DNA of 10,889 nucleotides. Source: Verrucomicrobiota bacterium. Lineage in GTDB: Bacteria; Verrucomicrobiota; Verrucomicrobiia; Methylacidiphilales; Verrucolacustridaceae. The stretch spans positions 1-10,889 of the forward strand of contig RHAF01000039.1 in the NCBI GenBank assembly GCA_010028775.1, given 5' to 3'. The notes beneath the pieces were generated by a model. It was not told the origin of the DNA. It saw nothing but the letters and a program-made list of their open reading frames with translations, and did not search any database. The position numbers and the translations under genes were made by a program. Each line of letters begins with the position of its first letter. Within the stretch, counting starts at the first letter, position 1. This document shows positions 5,654 through 10,889 of this stretch, in pieces.

Positions 5654-6615
5654 GCGTCACCTACCTCGAGGCGATCCGGGCAGCCCAGGAAAAAGCGCTA
5701 CGGGACGATCCCAAGGTTTTCATCTATGGCCAGGATGTGGGGCGTTTTGGCGGAGCCTTCAAGGCGACGAAAAACCTGGCGGAAAAATTTCCGGGAAGGG
5801 TGATGGACTCCCCCATCTCCGAGGATGCCATGGTGGGAATGGCGGTGGGGGCGGCGATGGACGGGATGCGTCCGGTGGTGGAGATGCAGTTCGCCGACTT
5901 TTCCACCGTGGGTCTGAACCAGGTTCTCAATCATGCGGCCACGACCTACTGGCGTACTGGGAAGCCCTGCCCGATGGTCCTGCGGTTGCCCTCCGGCGGA
6001 ACCCCGGGCAGCGGCCCATTCCACAGCCAGTCGATGGAGACGATTTACTCCCACTATCCGGGTCTGGTGGTGATGACCCCGGCGACGGTGGAGGACGCCT
6101 ACAGCATGCTTTTGGAGGCGATCGGCATGGAAGATCCCGTGATTTTTTGCGAACACAAGCTGCTCTACTACCATCTCAAGGCCGAGGCTCTGCCGAACGA
6201 GGCGGTTCCCGCGTTCCGGGCCCGGGTGGCAAGGCCGGGCCGGGATGTGACCTGCGTGGCCTACAGCGCAATGTTGCATGAGGCCGTGGCGGCGGCAGAG
6301 GAACTGGCGGCCGAGGGGTACGAGACGGAAGTGGTGGATCTTCGGACGGTGAAGCCCCTGGATACGGACACCATTTTGGGCAGCGTGGCTCGGACCGGAA
6401 GATTGTTGGCGGTGGGGGAGTCCTGGCCATGGGGAGGTGCTTCGGCCGAGGTGGTGGCGCGGGTGGCCTCCGAAGGTTTTGAGTTGTTGGATGCTCCGCC
6501 CAAACGGCTGAATGCGAAGGACACGCCGATTCCCTACCATCCAAATCTCTGGGCAGCGCACCGTCCAACCGCGGTGCGGATTGCGGCAGGGCTTCGGGAA
6601 GTGCTCAGGTACTGA
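5650..6615 (+). CDS. 2-oxoacid dehydrogenase E1 beta subunit (PdhB/AcoB type)
   Basis: A 321-residue E1 beta subunit, the standard length. It starts at an ATG overlapping the alpha stop (ATGA, 5650-5653), preceded by AGAGGA, so the two subunits are translationally coupled. Visible: GQDVGRFGGAFKAT (27-40), SPISEDAMVG with E58, the Glu that activates thiamine diphosphate, MVLRLPSGG (109-117), HSQSMETIYSHYPGL with H135 in the active-site histidine position, and RTVKPLDTDTI in the C-terminal transketolase domain. It forms the alpha2beta2 heterotetramer whose active sites lie at the alpha-beta interfaces. Genes for E2 (lipoyl acyltransferase) and E3 do not follow: the next gene is convergent and unrelated. 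They must lie elsewhere, or the pair serves a complex encoded at another locus. Confidence 0.9.
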   Translation: MSVTYLEAIRAAQEKALRDDPKVFIYGQDVGRFGGAFKATKNLAEKFPGRVMDSPISEDAMVGMAVGAAMDGMRPVVEMQFADFSTVGLNQVLNHAATTYWRTGKPCPMVLRLPSGGTPGSGPFHSQSMETIYSHYPGLVVMTPATVEDAYSMLLEAIGMEDPVIFCEHKLLYYHLKAEALPNEAVPAFRARVARPGRDVTCVAYSAMLHEAVAAAEELAAEGYETEVVDLRTVKPLDTDTILGSVARTGRLLAVGESWPWGGASAEVVARVASEGFELLDAPPKRLNAKDTPIPYHPNLWAAHRPTAVRIAAGLREVLRY

Positions 6616-6672
6616 TTGATGAAGTGAAGTTTAGCGTTCGCGGGAAGTTGGAATGTGTGCGACAAATTTCGT
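6616..6672. other. Convergent spacer, nothing recognised
   Basis: 57 bp between the E1 beta stop and the SDR stop. I see no convincing terminator stem with a T-run on either strand. The sequence AAGTTGGAATGTGTG resembles AAGTTGTGTTGGAATGTT in the 9121-9140 spacer, and GAAGTTTAG resembles a repeat unit, so this may be a decayed member of the intergenic repeat family. Confidence 0.3.
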
Positions 6673-7374
6673 TTAATCCGTGGGGATGCCGGGTACGGTG
6701 AGCGGTTTGCCGTTGTCTTTCGGCCCAAGTTTAAGAAGAAATGGAACGGCGCTTACGGCCCATTGTTGGGCGCTCGGGTAGAGGGAAGCGGATTCTTTGC
6801 CAAAGCAGTCTTGGAGCATCTCGGTGTTGATGATCCCGGGATTGAGGGCGACCGCGGCCATTCCGGCGGGAAGTTCCTGGGCCAGGGAGGCGGTCAGGCC
6901 CTCCACGGCGTACTTGCTGGCGCAGTAGCCGGAAACTTCCGGAGAGGTGGATCGACCCCAACCCGAGCTGAAGTTCACGATGACGCCTTTCTTGGCTTTC
7001 ACCATGGCCGGCAAAAAGGCACGAAGGACATTGGCCAATCCCTTCACGTTCACATCGATCACCTGATTGAAGCGTTCAGCGGGAACCTGCCAGAACGGCC
7101 CGTTGGGATGAATGACCGCCGCATTGTTCAGCAACAAGTCCGGGGCCCCGTGTTTCGGAATCACCTGGCCAGCCCATGTTTCGACTGCTGAGGCATCTGC
7201 CACATCCACGGTCGTGAAAAAGTGCCGGGAGCCAAACTCTTTCTGAATACTGGAAATGGCCGTGGTTTTCCGGGCACAACCGACCACGGTGTGGCCGAGA
7301 GAAACAAAGGAGCGGACCATGGAGAGGCCCAGGCCCTTGGAGCAACCGGTTATCAGGATTACGCGGGAAGCCAC
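6673..7374 (-). CDS. Short-chain dehydrogenase/reductase, similar to plant NADPH-dependent pterin aldehyde reductase
   Basis: A 233-residue classical SDR. NAD(P)-binding TGCSKGLG at 9-16, NNAA at 83-86, N109 in DVNVKGLANV, catalytic S136/S137, Y150 and K154 (SGYCASKYAVEGL). R35 in CARKT after strand 2 suggests NADPH preference. From memory of the family, NVKG-ANVLR-F-P, SSGWGRS, YCASK-A-EGL, GMA-VALNPG-INTE and CFG--ASLY resemble the pterin aldehyde reductase described in Arabidopsis, so a pteridine or other aldehyde/ketone substrate is possible. That is an inference, and SDR substrates are hard to predict. The start is GTG at 7374; no ATG is available, and there is no Shine-Dalgarno. The leader is a CTAA-type hexamer tract filling the whole 44-bp gap to the PrmA-like gene upstream, so it is probably the last gene of that operon. 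Confidence 0.85.
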   Translation of the reverse strand: MASRVILITGCSKGLGLSMVRSFVSLGHTVVGCARKTTAISSIQKEFGSRHFFTTVDVADASAVETWAGQVIPKHGAPDLLLNNAAVIHPNGPFWQVPAERFNQVIDVNVKGLANVLRAFLPAMVKAKKGVIVNFSSGWGRSTSPEVSGYCASKYAVEGLTASLAQELPAGMAAVALNPGIINTEMLQDCFGKESASLYPSAQQWAVSAVPFLLKLGPKDNGKPLTVPGIPTD

Positions 7375-7377
7375 AAA

Positions 7378-7413
7378 TTTAGATTAAGATGAGGATTAAG
7401 ATTAGGTTTAAGA
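7378..7413 (+). repeat. Hexamer repeat tract (TTAGGA-type) in the prmA-SDR spacer
   Basis: Six successive 6-nt units on the plus strand: TTTAGA, TTAAGA, TGAGGA, TTAAGA, TTAGGT, TTAAGA, with a decayed continuation to about 7425. In the SDR mRNA the tract reads as CTAAAC/CTTAAT-like units ending 4 nt before the GTG start. It occupies nearly all of the 44-bp spacer. Confidence 0.7.
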
Positions 7414-7418
7414 AAAAG

Positions 7419-8198
7419 TTAGGATTGTGGACGGAATTGTAGGCAGAGCCAGCGGCCGAGGCGGCCACGACGTTCCAGGCTCCAACCGAGATGCCGGGCA
7501 GTGCGGAGGATGGAGTTTGCCTGGCCCCGCAGGATTCCGGAGAGAATCAGCGTGGTGCCCGCCCGACGGTGCCGGTCGAGCCTGGGCAGGAGATGCAGAA
7601 GGAGCACGTCGTAAAGGTTGGCGAGGATGAGGTCGGCCGGTGGGAGCGGGGCGCGGAGAGCGTTGGCCTGACGGAACGAGGTTCGCGTGGTGAGGCGGTT
7701 CAATTTGGCGTTACGGATCGATTCGCGGACCGCGGATTCATCATGGTCCCAGCCCTTCGCCCAGGCTCCCAAGCGGGCCGAGGCAAGGGCGAGAATTCCC
7801 GAACCGCATCCCAGATCCAGCACCGCGGGGTTCTTTTTCCGGATACGGGACAAATAACGTGTCAGATAACGAAGACAGAGGTGGGTGGTGGCGTGCTCGC
7901 CCGTGCCAAAAGCCGGCCCGGCACGAATCTTCAGTCGTGGAATAGGCCGGTCCTTTGCGGGGAGGGAGCGGGAATCACTGGTGACGATCAGGCTTTGTCC
8001 GACCCGAAGGTAAAAGGGGGAGGAGGGCCGGAAGTTGATTTTGCGAACCCTCCCACCGTGGATCTTTTGCAGCCGACGGAGCGGAAGAGGGTTGGGGGAG
8101 TAGATCTGAAGGATAGGGGTTTGACCCGGGCGTTCCAGGACGGCTGAGGGCAGCGTGGGTTTCCAACTGGTTAGCGGGCGAGTCTCAAGGGCATACAT
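7419..8198 (-). CDS. prmA: Ribosomal protein L11 methyltransferase-like protein (PrmA family)
   Basis: A 259-residue SAM-dependent methyltransferase of the PrmA type, which trimethylates ribosomal protein L11. Visible: AGPAFGTGEHATTHLCL (93-109), the most diagnostic PrmA block, SAM motif I LDLGCGSGILALA (127-139), acidic motif II GWDHDESAV (149-157), ILANLYDVLL (191-200; most PrmA have ANIL) and LILSGIL (217-223). The N-terminal substrate-recognition part before AFGTG is ~95 residues, about 50 shorter than in E. coli PrmA (293 aa total), so substrate handling may differ. The protein is rich in Arg. ATG at 8198 is the first start; no Shine-Dalgarno, and CTAAAC repeats occupy the leader. It lies between peptide-transporter ATPase genes and an SDR gene on the same strand. 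A related small-molecule or protein methyltransferase is the main alternative. Confidence 0.85.
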   Translation of the reverse strand: MYALETRPLTSWKPTLPSAVLERPGQTPILQIYSPNPLPLRRLQKIHGGRVRKINFRPSSPFYLRVGQSLIVTSDSRSLPAKDRPIPRLKIRAGPAFGTGEHATTHLCLRYLTRYLSRIRKKNPAVLDLGCGSGILALASARLGAWAKGWDHDESAVRESIRNAKLNRLTTRTSFRQANALRAPLPPADLILANLYDVLLLHLLPRLDRHRRAGTTLILSGILRGQANSILRTARHLGWSLERRGRLGRWLCLQFRPQS

Positions 8199-8204
8199 CG
8201 CTGG

Positions 8205-8228
8205 TTTAGGTTTAAGTTGAGGTTTAGG
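8205..8228 (+). repeat. Hexamer array, left arm of the 8205-8284 inverted repeat
   Basis: Exactly four 6-nt units: TTTAGG, TTTAAG, TTGAGG, TTTAGG. In the mRNA sense of the PrmA-like gene this is a CCTAAA/CTTAAA tract ending 6 nt before its ATG. Confidence 0.75.
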
Positions 8229-8254
8229 TGAAAATCAGACGCACGGAATTTTCA
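8229..8254. other. Inner inverted repeat TGAAAAT ... ATTTTCA
   Basis: Perfect 7-bp arms (8229-8235 and 8248-8254) around a 12-nt loop. They start directly after the left hexamer array and lie inside the larger hexamer-array inverted repeat, so the whole 8205-8284 block could fold as one interrupted stem-loop in either RNA. Confidence 0.5.
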
Positions 8255-8260
8255 GGCTCA

Positions 8261-8284
8261 CTTAAACCTAATCCTAAACCTAAA
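8261..8284 (-). repeat. Hexamer array, right arm of the 8205-8284 inverted repeat
   Basis: On the plus strand: CTTAAA, CCTAAT, CCTAAA, CCTAAA, that is on the minus strand TTTAGG, TTTAGG, ATTAGG, TTTAAG. It is exactly 24 nt, like the left arm, and matches it at 20 of 24 positions in inverted register. It lies 20 nt downstream of the stop of the DppF-type ATPase gene, in TTAG (sense) orientation relative to that gene. Confidence 0.75.
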
Positions 8285-8303
8285 ACACCGTTTCGGCGGG
8301 GCG

Positions 8304-9095
8304 CTAGCCCAGTGCAGGAACAGAGGCGAGGAGGCGCCGGGTGTAAGGATGGGCGGGCCGGGTGGTGATGGCCTCGGAGGATCCTTCCTCCACAAGTTTC
8401 CCGTGTTCTAGAACGGCAATCTGGTCGCTGACGTGCTCGACCACCGCGAGGTCGTGGGCAATGAAGAGGTAGGTGAGGTCGAACTTCTCCTGAAGATCCA
8501 TCAGCAGGTTGACGATCTGGGCCTGGACGGAGACGTCGAGGGCACTAACAGGTTCGTCACAGATGATGAACTCAGGCTCCACGGCAAGGGCGCGGGCGAT
8601 GCCGATGCGCTGTCGCTGGCCCCCGCTGAATTCATGGGGGAAACGACGTGCATGGGTGGGGTCGAGCCCGACCAGCTGGAGAAGTTCCGCCACGCGGGAG
8701 GCGCGGTCGGAGGCGGACATTTTCGGAAAATGAATCTCAAGGGGCTCAGCGAGGATGGTGCCGATGCGAAGGCGGGGGTTGAGGGAGTTGTAGGGGTCCT
8801 GAAAGACCATCTGGATTCTTTTCCGGTAGGGGCGAAGGCCGGAGCCTTCGAGCGAGGTGATCTCCTGCCCGTCATAGACAGCGGACCCGGAGGTGGGGTC
8901 GATCAAACGGACGAGGACCCGACCCAAGGTGGTTTTGCCGGAACCGCTCTCCCCGACCAAGCCGAGGGTGGATCCCTTGTCGATCTTGAGGGAGACGTCA
9001 TCGAGGGCCTTGACCACCCCGGTTTGGCGTTGGAGGAGACCCGACTTCACGGGGAAGTGGACGGAGAGGTTGCGGATTTCGACGAGGGGTTTCAT
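8304..9095 (-). CDS. Oligopeptide/dipeptide ABC transporter ATP-binding protein, DppF/OppF type
   Basis: A 263-residue ATPase subunit of a peptide or nickel-type uptake ABC transporter. Visible: the family-typical N-terminus LVEIRNLSVHFPVKSGLLQR, Walker A GESGSGKT (48-55), Q99 in MVFQDPYNSLNPR, signature FSGGQRQRIGIARAL (156-170), Walker B FIICDEPVSALD (176-187), H214 of the H-loop and the oligopeptide-family tail HPYTRRLLASVPALG. DppF/OppF proteins are often ~320-330 residues; this one ends right after that tail motif, so it lacks the usual C-terminal extension. It pairs with the DppD-type ATPase encoded upstream (43-bp spacer). The ATG at 9095 follows a run of seven T residues (mRNA sense) and a CTAATC hexamer tract, without Shine-Dalgarno. 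Substrate undetermined; peptide is most likely. Confidence 0.92.
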   Translation of the reverse strand: MKPLVEIRNLSVHFPVKSGLLQRQTGVVKALDDVSLKIDKGSTLGLVGESGSGKTTLGRVLVRLIDPTSGSAVYDGQEITSLEGSGLRPYRKRIQMVFQDPYNSLNPRLRIGTILAEPLEIHFPKMSASDRASRVAELLQLVGLDPTHARRFPHEFSGGQRQRIGIARALAVEPEFIICDEPVSALDVSVQAQIVNLLMDLQEKFDLTYLFIAHDLAVVEHVSDQIAVLEHGKLVEEGSSEAITTRPAHPYTRRLLASVPALG

Positions 9096-9104
9096 AAAAA
9101 AAGC

Positions 9105-9128
9105 GGATTAGGATTAAGATGAAGTTGT
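9105..9128 (+). repeat. Hexamer repeat tract in the DppD-DppF spacer
   Basis: 6-nt units GGATTA, GGATTA, AGATGA, AGTTGT on the plus strand; in mRNA sense TAATCC repeats ending about 9 nt before the DppF-type ATG. Same unit type as 7384-7407 (TTAAGA, TGAGGA, TTAGGT). It occupies most of the 43-bp spacer. Confidence 0.65.
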
Positions 9129-9138
9129 GTTGGAATGT

Positions 9139-9978
9139 TCATCGGGCGACGAGCTGGGAGCGGTCGATGGAGGCGAGGCGTTTGGTTTTCTGGCCGAGGC
9201 GGGGAATGCAGTCGAGGAGGGCCTTGGTGTAGGGATGTTGGGGGGCGCGGAGGATTTCCTTCACCGGCCCCTGCTCCACCAGTTTTCCGTCAAGCATGAC
9301 CAAGACCCGGTCGGCAAAGTTTGCCACGATACCGAAATTATGGGTGATGAGGAGAACAGACATGCCGAGTTTTTGCCGCAAATCACGGAGTAGATCGAGG
9401 ATCTGGGCCTGGATGGTGACATCAAGGGCGGTGGTGGGCTCGTCGGCCACCAGCAGTTTGGGCCGGCAGGCAAGGGCCATGGCAATCATGGCGCGTTGCT
9501 GCATGCCCCCGGAAAGTTGGTGGGGATAGTCGCGGGCCCGCAGTTCGGGATCGCGGATGCCGACCAGTCCGAGCAACCGGGCCACCTCTGCCCCGACATC
9601 GGGAAGATCGGGCTGATGAAGGTGAAGGGCCTCGGAGATCTGGAACCCGATGGAAAACACCGGGTTCAGGGAGGTGGAAGGTTCCTGGAAGATGTAAGCC
9701 AGTTTGCCGCCCCGGGCCTGGCGGAGTTCGGATTCGGGGCAGGTGAGAAGATCCGTGCCGTCCTGCCAGAGAACCTTGCCGGAGAGGATGCAGGCGGGGG
9801 GAGGCGGGGTGAGCCGGGTGAGGGCAAGGGCGGCGGTGGTTTTTCCCGAACCGCTTTCCCCAACCACGGCGACGGTTTCACCGGGTTCGATGGCGAAGGT
9901 GAGCTGGTCGACCGCGGTGACGGGTTTGGAGCCGGAGTCGAAACGAACCGTTAGGTTTTGGACGTCTAAAAGAGGCAT
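9139..9978 (-). CDS. Oligopeptide/dipeptide ABC transporter ATP-binding protein, DppD/OppD type
   Basis: A 279-residue ATPase subunit partnering the DppF-type protein. Visible: Walker A GESGSGKT (40-47), Q98 in YIFQEPSTSLNPVFSIG, which is diagnostic of the DppD/OppD branch, signature LSGGMQQRAMIAMALA (155-170), Walker B LLVADEPTTALDVTIQAQ (175-192), H213 in THNFGIVA and the tail HPYTKALLDCIPRLG. Where the family usually has THDLG, this protein has THNFG, a minor change next to the H-loop. It is shorter than many DppD/OppD (~320-330 residues). ATG at 9978 gives MPLLDVQNLTVRF, the expected start. No Shine-Dalgarno: the leader carries CTAATC/CTTCAT-type hexamers. It lies 42 bp downstream of the permease gene in the same operon. 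Confidence 0.92.
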   Translation of the reverse strand: MPLLDVQNLTVRFDSGSKPVTAVDQLTFAIEPGETVAVVGESGSGKTTAALALTRLTPPPPACILSGKVLWQDGTDLLTCPESELRQARGGKLAYIFQEPSTSLNPVFSIGFQISEALHLHQPDLPDVGAEVARLLGLVGIRDPELRARDYPHQLSGGMQQRAMIAMALACRPKLLVADEPTTALDVTIQAQILDLLRDLRQKLGMSVLLITHNFGIVANFADRVLVMLDGKLVEQGPVKEILRAPQHPYTKALLDCIPRLGQKTKRLASIDRSQLVAR

Positions 9979-9991
9979 GGTTCGTTGGGGA

Positions 9992-10015
9992 TTAGGATGA
10001 AGAGGAAGTTGAGGT
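9992..10015 (+). repeat. Hexamer repeat tract in the DppC-DppD spacer
   Basis: 6-nt units TTAGGA, TGAAGA, GGAAGT, TGAGGT on the plus strand, more degenerate than the other tracts. In mRNA sense it reads as TCCTAA-like units ending 13 nt before the DppD-type ATG. It sits in the 42-bp spacer. Confidence 0.5.
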
Positions 10016-10020
10016 CATTC

Positions 10021-10889
10021 TCATTTTCCGGGAAGGCGAAAACGGGGGTCGACCGCGTCGCGCAAAGCATCGCCGAAGAGGTTGAAGGCGATCACGGTGA
10101 CGATGATGGCGGCTCCGGGCGTGAGGAGCCACCAGAAGTTCAGCATGAAGATTTTAATATCCTGGGCCTGACCGAGCATCAAACCCCAAGAGGAGGAGGG
10201 TTCCTGGATTCCCAGGCCGAGAAAGCTGAGGGCGGCCTCGCCGAGGATGTAGCCGGGGACGCTGAGCGTGGCGGCAACAATGAGATAACTGAAGGTGTTG
10301 GGCAGTAGGTGCCGGAAAAGAATGGTCCAGGGGCGTTGACCGAGGATGTTTGCGGCCAGAATGAAGGGCCGCTCCCGCAGGGAGAGAACCAGGCCGCGAA
10401 CCACCCGGGCAGTGCCCGCCCAGCCCAAGGCCGAGAGGATGACCACAATCATGAGAAAGGTGGCATCCGAGGGAAGTCGGGAGGAAAGGGCGGCCCGCAG
10501 GGCGAGCAGGAGGTAGAGGCCGGGAACGGCCATGAGAAATTCGGTCAGCCGCATGGCGAGGGAATCGGCCCAACCGCCCAGATAGCCGGCCAGGCCCCCA
10601 ATGGTCAGTCCGAGGGCGCTGGTGAGGGCGACGCCGACCAGACCGATCCCCAGCGAGATACCCGAACCATAAAGCAATCGGGTGAAGACATCGCGTCCGG
10701 TGGAGTCGCTGCCGAGGAGATAGACGTAGGCGGGGGAGGAAACACCGAAGAGGTGCCGATCGCAGGGCAGGAGCCCGAAAAGTTTGTAAGGGATCCCCCT
10801 GGGGAACCATTCCAGAGGGGCGACTTGGCCGGGGACGGGCTCGTAGGTGGCGGTGGAGGGGTCGACCAGTTTGTAGAGCCGAACGCAGA
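10021..10889 (-). CDS. Oligopeptide/dipeptide ABC transporter permease, DppC/OppC type (N-terminus beyond window)
   Basis: Open to the window edge: 289 codons are visible, ending at TGA-side position 10021, and the start lies past 10889. The edge sequence reads CVRLYKLVDPSTATYEPVPG, then EWFPRGIPYKLFGLLPCDRHLFG, YLLGSDSTGRDVFTRLLYGSGISLGIG. This is the long extracytoplasmic segment and the LGTD-x-x-GRDxxSR-x-x-YG block of the DppC/OppC family. Several hydrophobic helices follow (LGIGLVGVALTSALGLTIGG, LMAVPGLYLLLALRAAL, FLMIVVILSALGWAGT, LIVAATLSVPGYILGEAALSFLGLG, WWLLTPGAAIIVTVIAFNLFG). The ATPase-coupling EAA loop lies at AANILGQRPWTILFRHLLPN. The C-terminus GDALRDAVDPR is family-typical. 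A TTG at 10677 is internal and not the start. It forms the membrane channel with a DppB-type partner presumably encoded further upstream. Confidence 0.92.
   Translation of the reverse strand, partial: CVRLYKLVDPSTATYEPVPGQVAPLEWFPRGIPYKLFGLLPCDRHLFGVSSPAYVYLLGSDSTGRDVFTRLLYGSGISLGIGLVGVALTSALGLTIGGLAGYLGGWADSLAMRLTEFLMAVPGLYLLLALRAALSSRLPSDATFLMIVVILSALGWAGTARVVRGLVLSLRERPFILAANILGQRPWTILFRHLLPNTFSYLIVAATLSVPGYILGEAALSFLGLGIQEPSSSWGLMLGQAQDIKIFMLNFWWLLTPGAAIIVTVIAFNLFGDALRDAVDPRFRLPGK

Noticed and set aside
5499..6281. Plus-strand frame overlapping E1 alpha and beta in another frame
   Set aside because: Gly/Arg/Pro-rich out-of-frame translation; real genes occupy the other frames without frameshift.
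5698..6561. Minus-strand open frame (287 codons) opposite E1 beta
   Set aside because: Antisense of a well-matched E1 beta gene; His/Arg-rich with no domain signal.
8299..8310. GGGC-GCTA-GCCC stem over the DppF-type stop codon as a terminator
   Set aside because: Only 4 bp and no T-run follows directly; likely chance in GC-rich sequence.
7378..10015. CRISPR array or telomere-like repeat
   Set aside because: Units are 6 nt, degenerate, scattered between genes and lack spacers. Similarity to telomeric TTAGGG is superficial and nothing suggests a chromosome end.
10021..10677. Permease start at TTG 10677
   Set aside because: The same frame continues upstream with family-typical sequence (GRDVFTRLLYG) to the window edge, so this TTG is an internal leucine codon.

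Overview
The window looks like chromosomal DNA from a GC-rich, Gram-negative, outer-membrane-bearing bacterium. Outer-membrane evidence is a heptose epimerase of the LPS core pathway, a PagL-like lipid A deacylase and a LolD/MacB-type ABC system. The family mix and the scarcity of Shine-Dalgarno sequences on the minus-strand genes would fit the PVC group (Verrucomicrobiota in particular), but that is an inference from general impression and not a demonstrated placement. There is no phage, transposon, tRNA, rRNA or CRISPR signal.

Layout. Positions 1-1061 (minus): an ABC ATPase followed by the first ~129 residues of its FtsX/MacB-type permease, cut by the window edge. Positions 1062-1288: AT-richer non-coding DNA with a candidate promoter and a TTAG/CTAA inverted repeat. 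Positions 1289-1975 (minus) and 2059-3018 (plus): a divergent pair, PagL-like lipid A deacylase and HldD-type ADP-heptose epimerase, both acting on LPS. Positions 3038-3922 (minus) and 3968-4450 (plus): a cation diffusion facilitator (CDF) transporter with unusual lysines at its metal site, divergent from a stand-alone cyclic-nucleotide-binding protein. Positions 4625-6615 (plus): a two-gene operon for the alpha and beta subunits of a thiamine-diphosphate 2-oxoacid dehydrogenase E1, with a 4-bp stop/start overlap. Positions 6673-10889 (minus): a five-gene tandem array, in transcription order a DppC/OppC-type permease (partial), DppD/OppD-type ATPase, DppF/OppF-type ATPase, PrmA-like methyltransferase and a short-chain dehydrogenase resembling plant pterin aldehyde reductase.

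The most unusual signal is non-coding. The spacers of the minus-strand array are built from degenerate 6-nt repeats (consensus about TTAGGA on the plus strand, CCTAAN in the mRNA sense) lying 4-14 nt upstream of four successive start codons, in place of Shine-Dalgarno sequences. Three of these spacers are nearly equal in length (44, 43 and 42 bp). The fourth (105 bp) carries two exactly 24-nt arrays in inverted orientation around a further inverted repeat. A related but distinct ~8-nt TTAG repeat begins at the stop codons of the PagL-like and cyclic-nucleotide-binding genes, in sense orientation at both. In every case CTAA units precede a gene and TTAG units follow one. This may be a systematic intergenic repeat family with a transcriptional, translational or RNA-structural role, and it is the best candidate here for something undescribed.
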